From positions 22,770-86,769 of the forward strand of contig DASVOE010000082.1 in the NCBI GenBank assembly GCA_036383515.1: 64,000 bases of DNA, read 5' to 3'. How positions within the stretch are numbered: position 1 is the stretch's first letter; the number at the start of each line of letters is the position of its first letter. Below are positions 7,998-14,840 of this stretch, piece after piece. The translations under genes were made by a program, and so were the position numbers. A model generated the notes under the pieces. That model saw nothing but the letters and a program-made list of their open reading frames with translations. It did no database searches and had not been told where the DNA came from. This stretch comes from CADEDV01 sp036383515. Its GTDB lineage: Bacteria; Bacteroidota; Bacteroidia; Chitinophagales; Chitinophagaceae.

Positions 7998-9002
7998 ATG
8001 ATGTTTATGATAAGTTTTCGGGATTCCGTGGTAGATTTTCTTGAACAAAGCGAACAAAAGGATGTCGCAAGAAGCATTGTTCAAATTAATGCCCCATTGA
8101 TGCAGGTACTGGCACCACCACTACTGTGGAACTGGGATATTCCACCAGCAGGACAAGCAGCATTTGAACAACTGGCTTTTTGTGATGCAATGCCGCAGTC
8201 TGCTAGCGGTCAATACTACGCAGCAAGTGCAAGGAGTTTTTCACTTGCGTACAACAGTTTTTTAAATTTAATTAATGCACAGGCTTTTCCTCTTCCCCGG
8301 GCATTAAACCAAAGTATCAATAATAATATTCCCCCTGGCAATGCTGCAAAAGGTTGGGTGCAATCTATGAACCTTGCCGGCCAGTTAGAATGGAAAAGAA
8401 TGTGGAATGTTTCTCAGAATCCTGCAGCATGGTTGGCGGGTTTTGCACAGGGGCAACAAAAAAATGCTGCGGAGTGGATATTTAATGATCCGCAACTGAG
8501 TATTTCCATTGGAAATTCAGAAGTATTGCCAATAGTACCCACTACCCAGGTGAAACTTAGTGCAGAAGCCGTTGGCAGGATAGAAGTAAATCCAGGTATA
8601 TGGTACGACAGCTCCATAGTAACTCTTGCGCAAAGCAACAAGTATTACTTAAAAGTATCTCCAACTGTTGTATTTGGTAATGCAGGGTTGATGAATTGCA
8701 GGATAGCTGAGTTTATTGTAGCATTAAAACCAAGTCCGTCAATCATAATTGATAAAGCCCTGATCAGCCAAAATACTGTTACCGGTATAAGCACAGCAGG
8801 TTTTTCATTTGCAGATAAAATTACTGCTCCAATTAATAATACATCAGTGGTGAAACATGTAGATTTTTCTTTGTCAGATGTTGGTGAAGGACAGGTGCAG
8901 GTATCAGGTACAATCAACGGGGCAGATAAAGATAATGTATTCATTGTTGCTGTTATTTTAGAATGTTATTCTATGACTTCACAAAATTGCATCACACAAT
9001 GA
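7998..9002 (+). CDS. Hypothetical island protein B, 334 aa, paralogue of the gene at 6594
   Basis: The protein is not assigned to a family. It aligns by eye with island protein A over its full length: LLWNWDIPPAGQAAFEQLAFC (43-62) with the first block, GWVQSMNLAGQLEW (119-132) with the second, WYDSS (202-206) and VFGNAGLMNCRI (225-236) with the C-terminal blocks. It lacks about 100 residues of the longer protein, mostly the Ala-rich helix and loops. No signal peptide is seen. Two ATG codons stand in tandem at the start (7998 and 8001). Unlike its paralogue it has no clear leader element, only a GCC/GGC pair at about 7970-7990 with an unrelated loop. Confidence 0.7.
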   Translation: MMFMISFRDSVVDFLEQSEQKDVARSIVQINAPLMQVLAPPLLWNWDIPPAGQAAFEQLAFCDAMPQSASGQYYAASARSFSLAYNSFLNLINAQAFPLPRALNQSINNNIPPGNAAKGWVQSMNLAGQLEWKRMWNVSQNPAAWLAGFAQGQQKNAAEWIFNDPQLSISIGNSEVLPIVPTTQVKLSAEAVGRIEVNPGIWYDSSIVTLAQSNKYYLKVSPTVVFGNAGLMNCRIAEFIVALKPSPSIIIDKALISQNTVTGISTAGFSFADKITAPINNTSVVKHVDFSLSDVGEGQVQVSGTINGADKDNVFIVAVILECYSMTSQNCITQ

Positions 9003-9017
9003 TTTGTAAAATTAAAA

Positions 9018-9071
9018 GCGTATTCCGAAAAGCATGAACAGAGTAGGAGTAAAATCTAAAATTTAAATACA
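9018..9071 (+). promoter_or_regulatory. Leader element copy 3
   Basis: TATTCCGAAAAGC, then ATGAACAGAGTAGGAGTAAA, is the most diverged copy. It keeps CCGAAAA, GAGTAGG and the AT-rich stretch up to the ATG at 9072. The stem changes from GCC/GGC to CC/GG. An open frame from an ATT at 9022 or an ATG at 9034 ends at 9066, 5 nt before the gene. Confidence 0.5.
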
Positions 9072-9329
9072 ATGAAATTTTATATTCAAAAAGAAGAAGA
9101 TCTGCCTATAAACATAAGTGTGCAGACAGATAATGCCCAAACATTTGTATTGGTTCCAGAATCGCCACATGCTATTGAATCAACACATAATATTATAATA
9201 GTTCATGTTCCGGCAAATTTTACACGCCAGGTACATGGCAATAATGTAAGACCAATTGATGGGGGTATATATTTAGTAAGCCTTGAAGACAATGGCGATC
9301 TGAGTATCGGCTATATTGGCTCAGATTGA
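9072..9329 (+). CDS. Small hypothetical protein, 85 aa, in the island
   Basis: The product begins MKFYIQKEEDLPINISVQTDN and has alternating hydrophobic residues throughout (TFVLVPE, NIIIVHVPANF, GIYLVSLEDNGDLSIGYIG), which suggests a small all-beta fold. There is no signal peptide and no family is recognised. A diverged leader element copy ends just before the start codon. The next confident gene is the DNase I-like protein 283 bp downstream, with a doubtful short reading frame between them. Confidence 0.6.
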   Translation: MKFYIQKEEDLPINISVQTDNAQTFVLVPESPHAIESTHNIIIVHVPANFTRQVHGNNVRPIDGGIYLVSLEDNGDLSIGYIGSD

Positions 9330-9390
9330 TTTCATTATTCAATAGTCCAATGCTGATGTAATTAGCCAGAGCGGAACCTGGCAATCCTTC

Positions 9391-9561
9391 ATGTGCTTCG
9401 ATCAATGTTGTATTCGGATATCCCGTCCCAAGGGTAATAGCTATAACGATTCCATCAGAGTGATGATTGCACCTGGGATACCATCGAATAACATTGTAGA
9501 AATACCAAACATGGCTTATGCTCAACCGGGGATCAATAATTGCGGGCAATCTGGCTTTTAA
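9391..9561 (+). other. Possible short or remnant coding frame, 56 aa
   Basis: A frame is open from 9346 (after an in-frame stop at 9343) to a TAA at 9559-9561, with an ATG at 9391. It encodes segments such as SYNDSIRVMIAPGIPSNN and NMAYAQPGINNCGQSGF, which look protein-like. The first part lacks a start codon, and the opposite strand is also open here, so this may be a broken remnant of a further island gene or chance. No family is recognised. Apart from this frame, the 9330-9612 gap holds nothing visible. Confidence 0.25.
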
Positions 9562-9612
9562 CCGATCGCCTTACGTTTTGTAAATATTAAATCAATCTAA
9601 AACTATTTAATT

Positions 9613-10206
9613 ATGGCAGTCAATCTATTATATATGAACCAGGGCGGCGGTGGTGATTGGGGTGCACTTGCTTATGCTGATTATGATATTTTATGTCTTG
9701 CAGAAAGCAACGTTGAAAAAGAAAAATTTAGTGAGAGGTACAATAGCCTTACACAACCTCCCATGTCTGTGCAAATCAACAAACAATCCGGAAGGATCAT
9801 AACGGGGGTCAAAGACATTGATGTAACAGCAGTGGAAGTGAGACCTATTCTTACTTTTCAAATTGTTACATTAACTGTAAGAGTAGTCTTTTTCCATTTT
9901 AAATCAGGTAATGAAAAATTTGCTACACAAGCGCTTGACACAGCAGTTACTCAATATAAAAAAATAATAAATAATGATTTGAGAACAGCAACTCTATGGA
10001 TTGGTGATTATAACCGGGCTCAACTTGATCCCCTTACGTCAGTTTTTAAGGATTATCAACTACTCTGTAAGGGTGGAGGTATTTCCAAGTGGAGTCTTGA
10101 CCGGGCTATCATAACCGGTAATTGGAATGGAAAGCCACCCGGTGCAGAGGAAGTTTCACGTTCATCGGATAATCAACATATCGGTATTAAAGTTTCTTTT
10201 AGTTAA
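9613..10206 (+). CDS. Putative DNase I/CdtB-like (EEP-fold) protein, 197 aa
   Basis: The motif order resembles the endonuclease-exonuclease-phosphatase superfamily, and cytolethal distending toxin B in particular: LLYMNQGGGGDW (5-16), where CdtB has its NLQG start; DILCLAES with candidate metal ligand Glu31; RVVFFHFKSGN with His95; WIGDYNRA (129-136) with Asp132 and Asn134, like the GDFNRAP of CdtB; SLDRAII with Asp163; and SSDNQHIGI with Asp186 and His189, where the family has Ser-Asp-His with two fewer residues. The protein is about 70 residues shorter than CdtB and has no signal peptide. The insertion before the last His makes activity uncertain. CdtA/CdtC-like or pertussis-like partner genes are not seen. 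It closes the accessory island. Confidence 0.6.
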   Translation: MAVNLLYMNQGGGGDWGALAYADYDILCLAESNVEKEKFSERYNSLTQPPMSVQINKQSGRIITGVKDIDVTAVEVRPILTFQIVTLTVRVVFFHFKSGNEKFATQALDTAVTQYKKIINNDLRTATLWIGDYNRAQLDPLTSVFKDYQLLCKGGGISKWSLDRAIITGNWNGKPPGAEEVSRSSDNQHIGIKVSFS

Positions 10207-10354
10207 TAAATGAACATCGGTCATATCAAATTGGTAATCGCACTAAAATGGTTTTCGTTTCAAAATAGCAGCATAGAATTATTACCGTACAAGAGACAAC
10301 GCAAGAATAGCTAACTGGTAGCAATAAGCTGGTTTAAAACATTTCTCAATATCT

Positions 10355-10373
10355 CCCTTCGACAAGCTCAGGG
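10355..10373. repeat. CCCT...AGGG dispersed palindrome overlapping the hutU stop
   Basis: The segment CCCTTCGACAAGCTCAGGG is imperfectly palindromic and is a familiar interspersed element of Bacteroidota intergenic DNA (general knowledge). Its right arm supplies the last Pro codon and the TGA of hutU, so the element forms the 3' end of that gene. One copy is present in this window. The 10207-10354 stretch before it holds nothing recognisable. Confidence 0.45.
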
Positions 10374-12068
10374 TAACAGACGTTCTTTGAAATCTAACCC
10401 GTTTTCATGTAAGGTTTCTTTTGCAATATCATAACCGGCATCAGCATGACGAATCACTCCCATACCCGGATCATTTCTCAATACTCTTTTCAATCGTTGC
10501 TCCGCATCATCTGTTCCATCGGCCACGATGACCATGCCTGCATGAATGCTATACCCCATACCTACTCCACCACCATGATGCAATGAAACCCAACTGGCGC
10601 CGCCAGCCGTATTCACCAACGCATTTAAGATAGGCCAGTCGGCAACAGCATCGCTGCCATCGAGCATGGCTTCAGTTTCCCGGTTGGGAGATGCAACACT
10701 GCCGGTATCCAAATGGTCGCGGCCAATAACGATCGGCGCTTTTACTTTGCCTGTTCTTACCAGTTCATTAAAAGTCAAACCTGCTTTTTCTCTTTCACCT
10801 TGTCCTAACCAGCAAATGCGAGCCGGCAATCCCTGGAATGCAATTTTTTCTTTGGCCATTGGTATCCAGCGTTGCAAAGATGTATTAGCAGGAAATAGTT
10901 TCAACATGAGTTCATCCGTAACAGCAATATCATTGGGATCGCCACTAAGTGCAGCCCAGCGGAAAGGCCCTTTGCCTTCGCAGAAAAGAGGTCTTATATA
11001 AGCAGGAACAAAACCAGGGAAGGAGAAACAGTCTAGTGTTGGAGAGTCAGGAGTCCGTTGCTGGTACTCATGTGCTCTTGCACGAAGATTGTTGCCATAA
11101 TCAAAAGTGATTGTACCTCTTGCCTGTAATTCAATCATCAGTTCTACATGCCGGTGCATACTGGCATAAGCGAGTTCAAGATATTTATCCGGGCCCTGCT
11201 CCCGCATAATGCTGGCCTGTGTATTATTAATCGTATGTGGTATATAACCAATAAGCGGATCATGTGCCGACGTTTGATCCGTTAATGTATCGGGCACAAT
11301 ATTTCTTTCTATCAATTTTTCCAGCAAACAAACGGCATTGGTGAGTACAGCAATGGATATCGCTTCACCGTTTTGTTTGGCTTCGAGAGCACGGTCAATA
11401 GCATCATCTGCATTTTCAAAAAAAAGATCACAGTATTTTGTTTCTATTCTTTTTTGAATGCGCCAACGTTCCACTTCGGCAATGAGTGCTACACCTTCGT
11501 TCATGGTAATGGCGAGCGGTTGTGCACCACCCATACCTCCTAAACCTGCGGTAACATTTAAAGTGTGTTTTAATGTACCATTGAAATGTTTATCAGCTAT
11601 TGCAGCATACGTTTCAAAAGTACCTTGTACAATTCCCTGTGAGCCGATATAAATCCATGAGCCGGCCGTCATCTGGCCATACATCATCAATCCTTTCTTT
11701 TCAAGCTCATCAAAATGTTTCCAGTTGGCCCAATTGGGTACGAGTTGTGAATTGCTTATTAAAACCCGGGGTGCATCTTTATGTGTTTTCAACATGCCAA
11801 CAGGTTTACCGGATTGAATGAGTAATGATTCATCATTCTCCAATAGCTTGAGCGCTGCAATGATATTGTCAAGTGCTTCGAAGTTCCTGGCGGCTTTTCC
11901 TCTTCCTCCATACACGATCAGATCATCGGGACGTTCGGCTACTTCGGGATTGAGGTTGTTGAGTAGCATTCTTAATGCGGCTTCCTGTATCCAGCCTTTG
12001 CAGTTGAGTTTGCTGCCGGTTGGGGTTTTGTATTTGATGGCGTCGTAGCGTTGGGTTATTGTGTTCAT
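10368..12068 (-). CDS. hutU: Urocanate hydratase
   Basis: The 566-residue enzyme adds water to urocanate to give imidazolone propionate, step two of histidine degradation, using tightly bound NAD+ in the cytoplasm. Family marks are YGGRGKAARN near residue 53, GKPVGMLKTHKDAPRVLI, the Gly-rich NAD site TAGLGGMGGAQPLA, the ARICWLGQGER segment and the DHLDTGSVASPNRETEAMLDGSDAVADWP block, followed by HHGGGVGMGYS. Length is normal for the family. It lies downstream of hutH on the same strand, with a 318-bp spacer full of repeats. hutI and a formiminoglutamate-processing gene are not in the window. The stop codon falls in a dispersed palindrome. Confidence 0.97.
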   Translation of the reverse strand: MNTITQRYDAIKYKTPTGSKLNCKGWIQEAALRMLLNNLNPEVAERPDDLIVYGGRGKAARNFEALDNIIAALKLLENDESLLIQSGKPVGMLKTHKDAPRVLISNSQLVPNWANWKHFDELEKKGLMMYGQMTAGSWIYIGSQGIVQGTFETYAAIADKHFNGTLKHTLNVTAGLGGMGGAQPLAITMNEGVALIAEVERWRIQKRIETKYCDLFFENADDAIDRALEAKQNGEAISIAVLTNAVCLLEKLIERNIVPDTLTDQTSAHDPLIGYIPHTINNTQASIMREQGPDKYLELAYASMHRHVELMIELQARGTITFDYGNNLRARAHEYQQRTPDSPTLDCFSFPGFVPAYIRPLFCEGKGPFRWAALSGDPNDIAVTDELMLKLFPANTSLQRWIPMAKEKIAFQGLPARICWLGQGEREKAGLTFNELVRTGKVKAPIVIGRDHLDTGSVASPNRETEAMLDGSDAVADWPILNALVNTAGGASWVSLHHGGGVGMGYSIHAGMVIVADGTDDAEQRLKRVLRNDPGMGVIRHADAGYDIAKETLHENGLDFKERLLP

Positions 12069-12081
12069 ATCGTTTGTTTTG

Positions 12082-12142
12082 TTTCTCGCAACGGCGCAGC
12101 GAATACAACAATACCGCTGCGTCTTTGCGTCGCTGCGAGAAA
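12082..12142. repeat. Palindromic element A in the hutU-hutH spacer
   Basis: TTTCTCGCA (12082-12090) and TGCGAGAAA (12134-12142) are perfect inverted ends, with inner GCAGCG/CGCTGC pairing and a GCGTCTTTGCG core. It lies 14 bp before the hutU start, so it is in the hutU leader if hutH and hutU are co-transcribed. It is one of three different palindromes in this 318-bp spacer. Confidence 0.6.
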
Positions 12143-12143
12143 A

Positions 12144-12293
12144 TTATATTTCGAAGTTTATAAAACTACTATTCAATTCTAGTTTTTATCTCACGCTGAG
12201 AACGCCGGGGACGCAGAGGTTTTTTCTCAGCGAACTCTGTGCTCTCTGCGTGAACACTATACTTCAAAGTTTATAAAGCTACTATTCAATTCT
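12144..12293 (-). repeat. Two extra copies of the hutH 3' end
   Basis: The last ~37 bp of hutH (12387-12423, encoding ELNSSFINFEV and the stop) recur at 12256-12293 and 12144-12181. Copy 12259-12291 is identical to the genuine gene over 33 bp. Copy 12144-12181 differs at three positions within that block. Both extra copies share CTAG after the ATTC where hutH has CCAC, so they are closer to each other than to hutH. Both keep the reading frame and stop but have no gene in front of them. Each copy follows a palindromic element. Confidence 0.85.
12190..12254. repeat. Palindromic element B in the hutU-hutH spacer
   Basis: TCACGC (12191-12196) pairs with GCGTGA (12248-12253), and the inner CTGAGAA pairs with TTCTCAG. 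The arms contain GACGCAGAGG and GCTCTCTGCG, of the type of CACAGAG/CTCTGCG repeats common between Bacteroidota genes. It lies between the two extra hutH-tail copies. Confidence 0.6.
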
Positions 12294-12304
12294 AGTTTTG
12301 TTTT

Positions 12305-12383
12305 ACCGCAAAGTCGCTAAGCTAAATGCTAAGGTCGCAAAGTAATCTTAGGTGTCTTGGCGTATTCTCTCCGTCTTTGCGGT
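12305..12383. repeat. Palindromic element C in the hutU-hutH spacer
   Basis: ACCGCAAAG (12305-12313) and CTTTGCGGT (12375-12383) are perfect inverted ends; inside are CTAAGCTAAATGCTAAGG and a CTTAGGTG segment. This CGCAAAG type is a frequent interspersed repeat in Bacteroidota. It abuts the true hutH stop codon on one side and an extra hutH-tail copy on the other. Confidence 0.6.
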
Positions 12384-12386
12384 TAA

Positions 12387-13949
12387 TTATACTTCAAAGT
12401 TTATAAAGCTACTATTCAATTCCACTTTTTTAGCAACAGCAAATTCATTTAGCTTCTCCACAAAAGAAAAATCTTTAATGATGCTGGCGACTTTGTTGAT
12501 GTCATCTGCAAAAATCCGATCCTCGCCGGCAAAGCTGACCAATCGCCGCACCTGGTTATGTGCAAACTCCAATAATTCACTGCTCTTTAAGGGGCGACGA
12601 AATTCAATGGCCTGGCTTGCCGATAATAATTCGATGGCCAGTATGAATTCCAAATTGTCTAATACACGGTTTAATTTTCTGCCACTGATGCTGCCCATGC
12701 TCACATGATCTTCCTGCCCGAGTGAAGTGGGAATGCTATCGGCACTCGCGGGGAAACACAATGTTTTATTTTCTGTTACCAATGCAGCAGTTGTGTATTG
12801 CGGGATCATAAAGCCGCTGTTCAATCCCACATCTTTCATCAGCAACATAGGCAAACCCCATTTGCCTTCGAGCAATAAATAACAACGACGATCACTAATA
12901 TTTCCTATTTCAGCAGCAGCGAAACAACAATAATCTAATGGCAATGCTAAAGGTTGTCCGTGAAAATTGCCGCCACTGATGGTATCGTTTGCATCGAAAA
13001 TGATAGGATTATCCGTAACAGCATTTAATTCTATTTCTGTTAACTCTTTTAAATGTAACCACGCGTTGCGGCTGGCGCCATGCACCTGTGGCATGCAACG
13101 AAGTGAATAAGGATCCTGCACCCGGCCACAATCCACATGACTTTGCATAATGTCGGAGTTATTCAATAATAAACGTAACCGTTGTGCTACTAATTTATTG
13201 CCGGCGAATGGACGGAGCTGATGTAATCGTTCATCAAAGGGTGCTTTTGTTCCAGTTAATGCTTCCAAACTCATGGCTCCAATGATATCAGCTGCTTCCA
13301 AACAATTATGCATGCGCTGCACAGCTTTTACGGCAAAGGATAAAATGAATTGGGTGCCATTGATCAATGCTAATCCTTCTTTCGGTCCCAGTTGTATAGA
13401 AGATAAACCAGACTGTTGTAAGATATCCTGCGCCTTGTTCCTTGTGCCTTTATAAAACACTTCTCCCAAACCGATCAGCGGTAAAAACAAATGTGCCAAT
13501 GGCGCCAGGTCACCACTTGCTCCTACGCTACCCTTTTCCGGTACTACAGGTATGACATCGTTATCGATATGCCAGAGAATTCTTTCGAGTGTTGATAATT
13601 GCACGCCACTATACCCCTGTGCCAATGCATGTACTTTTGTGATGAGCATGAGTTTCGCTACTTCTGCAGGTATAGGATCGCCCACTCCCACGCTATGGCT
13701 TTGTAAAATTTTATATTGTAGTGTGGCAGTATCTTCTTTGGAGATGGCCGTATTTGCTAAAATACCAAAGCCAGTATTGACACCATAAACCGTTCGGTTG
13801 TTATCAACGATCTCCTGCACATGCTGTTGACTGGTCTGTGTCTTTTGCCGTGCGGGTTTATTTAATACGCCTTTCAACTTTCCCCGGGCAAGGTTGATTG
13901 CAGTTCCGATCGTAAGCTGATCTATTCCGTAATTAAATGGTTGAGCCAT
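12387..13949 (-). CDS. hutH: Histidine ammonia-lyase
   Basis: The 520-residue enzyme removes ammonia from L-histidine to give urocanate. The self-cyclising Ala-Ser-Gly that forms the MIO cofactor is at residues 144-146 in KGSVGASGDLAPLAH, and the YGVNTGFG motif is at 55-62. Later motifs include ALINGTQ, QDPYSLRCMPQVHGA, NAVTDNP and GGNFHGQPLALP. The ATG at 13949 is preferred; a TTG two codons upstream is possible. It is the first gene of the hut pair and feeds urocanate to hutU. The 3' end is duplicated twice in the following spacer. Confidence 0.97.
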   Translation of the reverse strand: MAQPFNYGIDQLTIGTAINLARGKLKGVLNKPARQKTQTSQQHVQEIVDNNRTVYGVNTGFGILANTAISKEDTATLQYKILQSHSVGVGDPIPAEVAKLMLITKVHALAQGYSGVQLSTLERILWHIDNDVIPVVPEKGSVGASGDLAPLAHLFLPLIGLGEVFYKGTRNKAQDILQQSGLSSIQLGPKEGLALINGTQFILSFAVKAVQRMHNCLEAADIIGAMSLEALTGTKAPFDERLHQLRPFAGNKLVAQRLRLLLNNSDIMQSHVDCGRVQDPYSLRCMPQVHGASRNAWLHLKELTEIELNAVTDNPIIFDANDTISGGNFHGQPLALPLDYCCFAAAEIGNISDRRCYLLLEGKWGLPMLLMKDVGLNSGFMIPQYTTAALVTENKTLCFPASADSIPTSLGQEDHVSMGSISGRKLNRVLDNLEFILAIELLSASQAIEFRRPLKSSELLEFAHNQVRRLVSFAGEDRIFADDINKVASIIKDFSFVEKLNEFAVAKKVELNSSFINFEV

Positions 13950-14174
13950 AAGCAAGCTGTTCAGGACTGCAATTTATAACTAAGAGTTTAAAGGAGAAAA
14001 AGAGTACTGGGCCAAAGACAATCGCAGAGAACTGGAATTACACAGAGATATTTCGTGATTCTCCATTTTTCTTATATACTCAGTGAACTGATTTCAATTT
14101 AGGGTCTAAAAGAAAAATACGATAACCTGTTTTAAATAAGTGTTTACCTGTTGCAACGTTTGGCGGACTACTTA

Positions 14175-14182
14175 TATCTTTA
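14175..14182 (+). promoter_or_regulatory. Bacteroidota-type -7 element for the gene at 14196
   Basis: TATCTTTA resembles the TAnnTTTG -7 box, and a TTG lies 21 bp upstream (14151-14153). Transcription would start about 14187 and leave a leader of ~10 nt before the ATG at 14196. This supports that start over an upstream TTG. The 13950-14174 gap shows no gene. Confidence 0.45.
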
Positions 14183-14195
14183 TCAAAATTTTTCT

Positions 14196-14714
14196 ATGCC
14201 CCGCCTTATCCTGTTGCTGCTTGCATTGTTTATTATTAGCTCCGCTTATGCACAATCTCTGAAAAAATACTCTATCAGCAACTCTGGTTGTTCGGTATAT
14301 ATGTATTGTGATGTAAAAGGTTTTATGACGGATTACAGCGAAGACTCTTCCCTGGTGTTTACAGGTGAATGTATCAATGCAGATGTCTTATATGGTGTTA
14401 TCTGTGTGAAATTATTAAAACCTACGGATGATCTAGCTATTGCTGAAGAAGTGATGCTCTCCTACCTTGATTTTCTGAAAGCCGATTTTCATGTAAAAGA
14501 TTCTGCTGGTTATGGAAGAGGCCACACTCTTCCCAAAAATGCAAATACCCGCGGCGTAATTGATTACTGGACCGATACGGAAGATCAAAAATGGAAAGTA
14601 AAAGCCTGGACCGATGGAAAATTTATTGCGGTATTGTATGGTCATAGTTTGAAAGAGTTGCCGGAAAGTAAACTGAATGTGTTTTTAGATAGTTTCCGGT
14701 TGCCGGGGATGTGA
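14196..14714 (+). CDS. Secreted hypothetical protein, 172 aa
   Basis: The start at 14196 gives a textbook signal peptide, MPRLILLLLALFIISSAYAQ, with cleavage after AYA or AQ. The mature part contains SGCSVYMYCDVKGF, an acidic middle and a final FIAVLYGHSL...LNVFLDSFRLPG, the pattern of small periplasmic or secreted proteins whose C-terminal helix begins LNVFLDSFR. No family is assigned. It stands alone between hutH (divergent) and the sensor kinase and is followed by a short GTGAATAG-type repeat and a strong hairpin. Confidence 0.75.
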   Translation: MPRLILLLLALFIISSAYAQSLKKYSISNSGCSVYMYCDVKGFMTDYSEDSSLVFTGECINADVLYGVICVKLLKPTDDLAIAEEVMLSYLDFLKADFHVKDSAGYGRGHTLPKNANTRGVIDYWTDTEDQKWKVKAWTDGKFIAVLYGHSLKELPESKLNVFLDSFRLPGM

Positions 14715-14719
14715 GGGAG

Positions 14720-14745
14720 GTGAATAGTGAATGGTGAGTAGTGAG
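14720..14745 (+). repeat. GTGAATAGTGAATGGTGAGTAGTGAG short repeat, copy 1
   Basis: An imperfect array of GTGAATA/GTGAGTA heptamers lies 6 bp after a stop codon. Similar stretches occur at 20455-20469 and 21821-21852, each just after a gene end. The type is an interspersed simple repeat. Confidence 0.55.
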
Positions 14746-14803
14746 ATTCGGGGCCAGTAACGGTTTTTAACAAGAAGATTGTCCGCCATAAGAAATATCT
14801 ATA

Positions 14804-14833
14804 AAAGCGTCCCGGTTTACACCGGGACGCTTT
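14804..14833 (+). terminator. 13-bp perfect GC-rich hairpin terminator
   Basis: AAAGCGTCCCGGT (14804-14816) pairs perfectly with ACCGGGACGCTTT (14821-14833) around a TTAC loop, followed by ATTG. It lies 90 bp after the secreted protein gene and directly before the sigma-factor remnant. Confidence 0.75.
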
Positions 14834-14840
14834 ATTGTGA

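Noticed and set aside
6594..9002. Pore-forming or binary toxin components (Cdt A/C-like) for the paralogue pair
   Set aside because: No ricin-type QxW repeats, signal peptides or other marks of CdtA/CdtC were seen; calling them toxin subunits would rest only on the neighbouring EEP-like gene.
9220..9549. 109-codon reading frame on the minus strand
   Set aside because: It overlaps the 85-aa gene on the opposite strand, has no family similarity and no leader.
12082..12423. Three repeated segments between hutU and hutH as a possible CRISPR array
   Set aside because: Only two extra copies, the repeat is the hutH tail itself, and the parts in between are palindromes of known interspersed type, not unique spacers.
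12061..12708. Plus-strand reading frames within the hut spacer and opposite hutH
   Set aside because: They run through palindromic repeats or antisense to hutH and show no protein-like composition.
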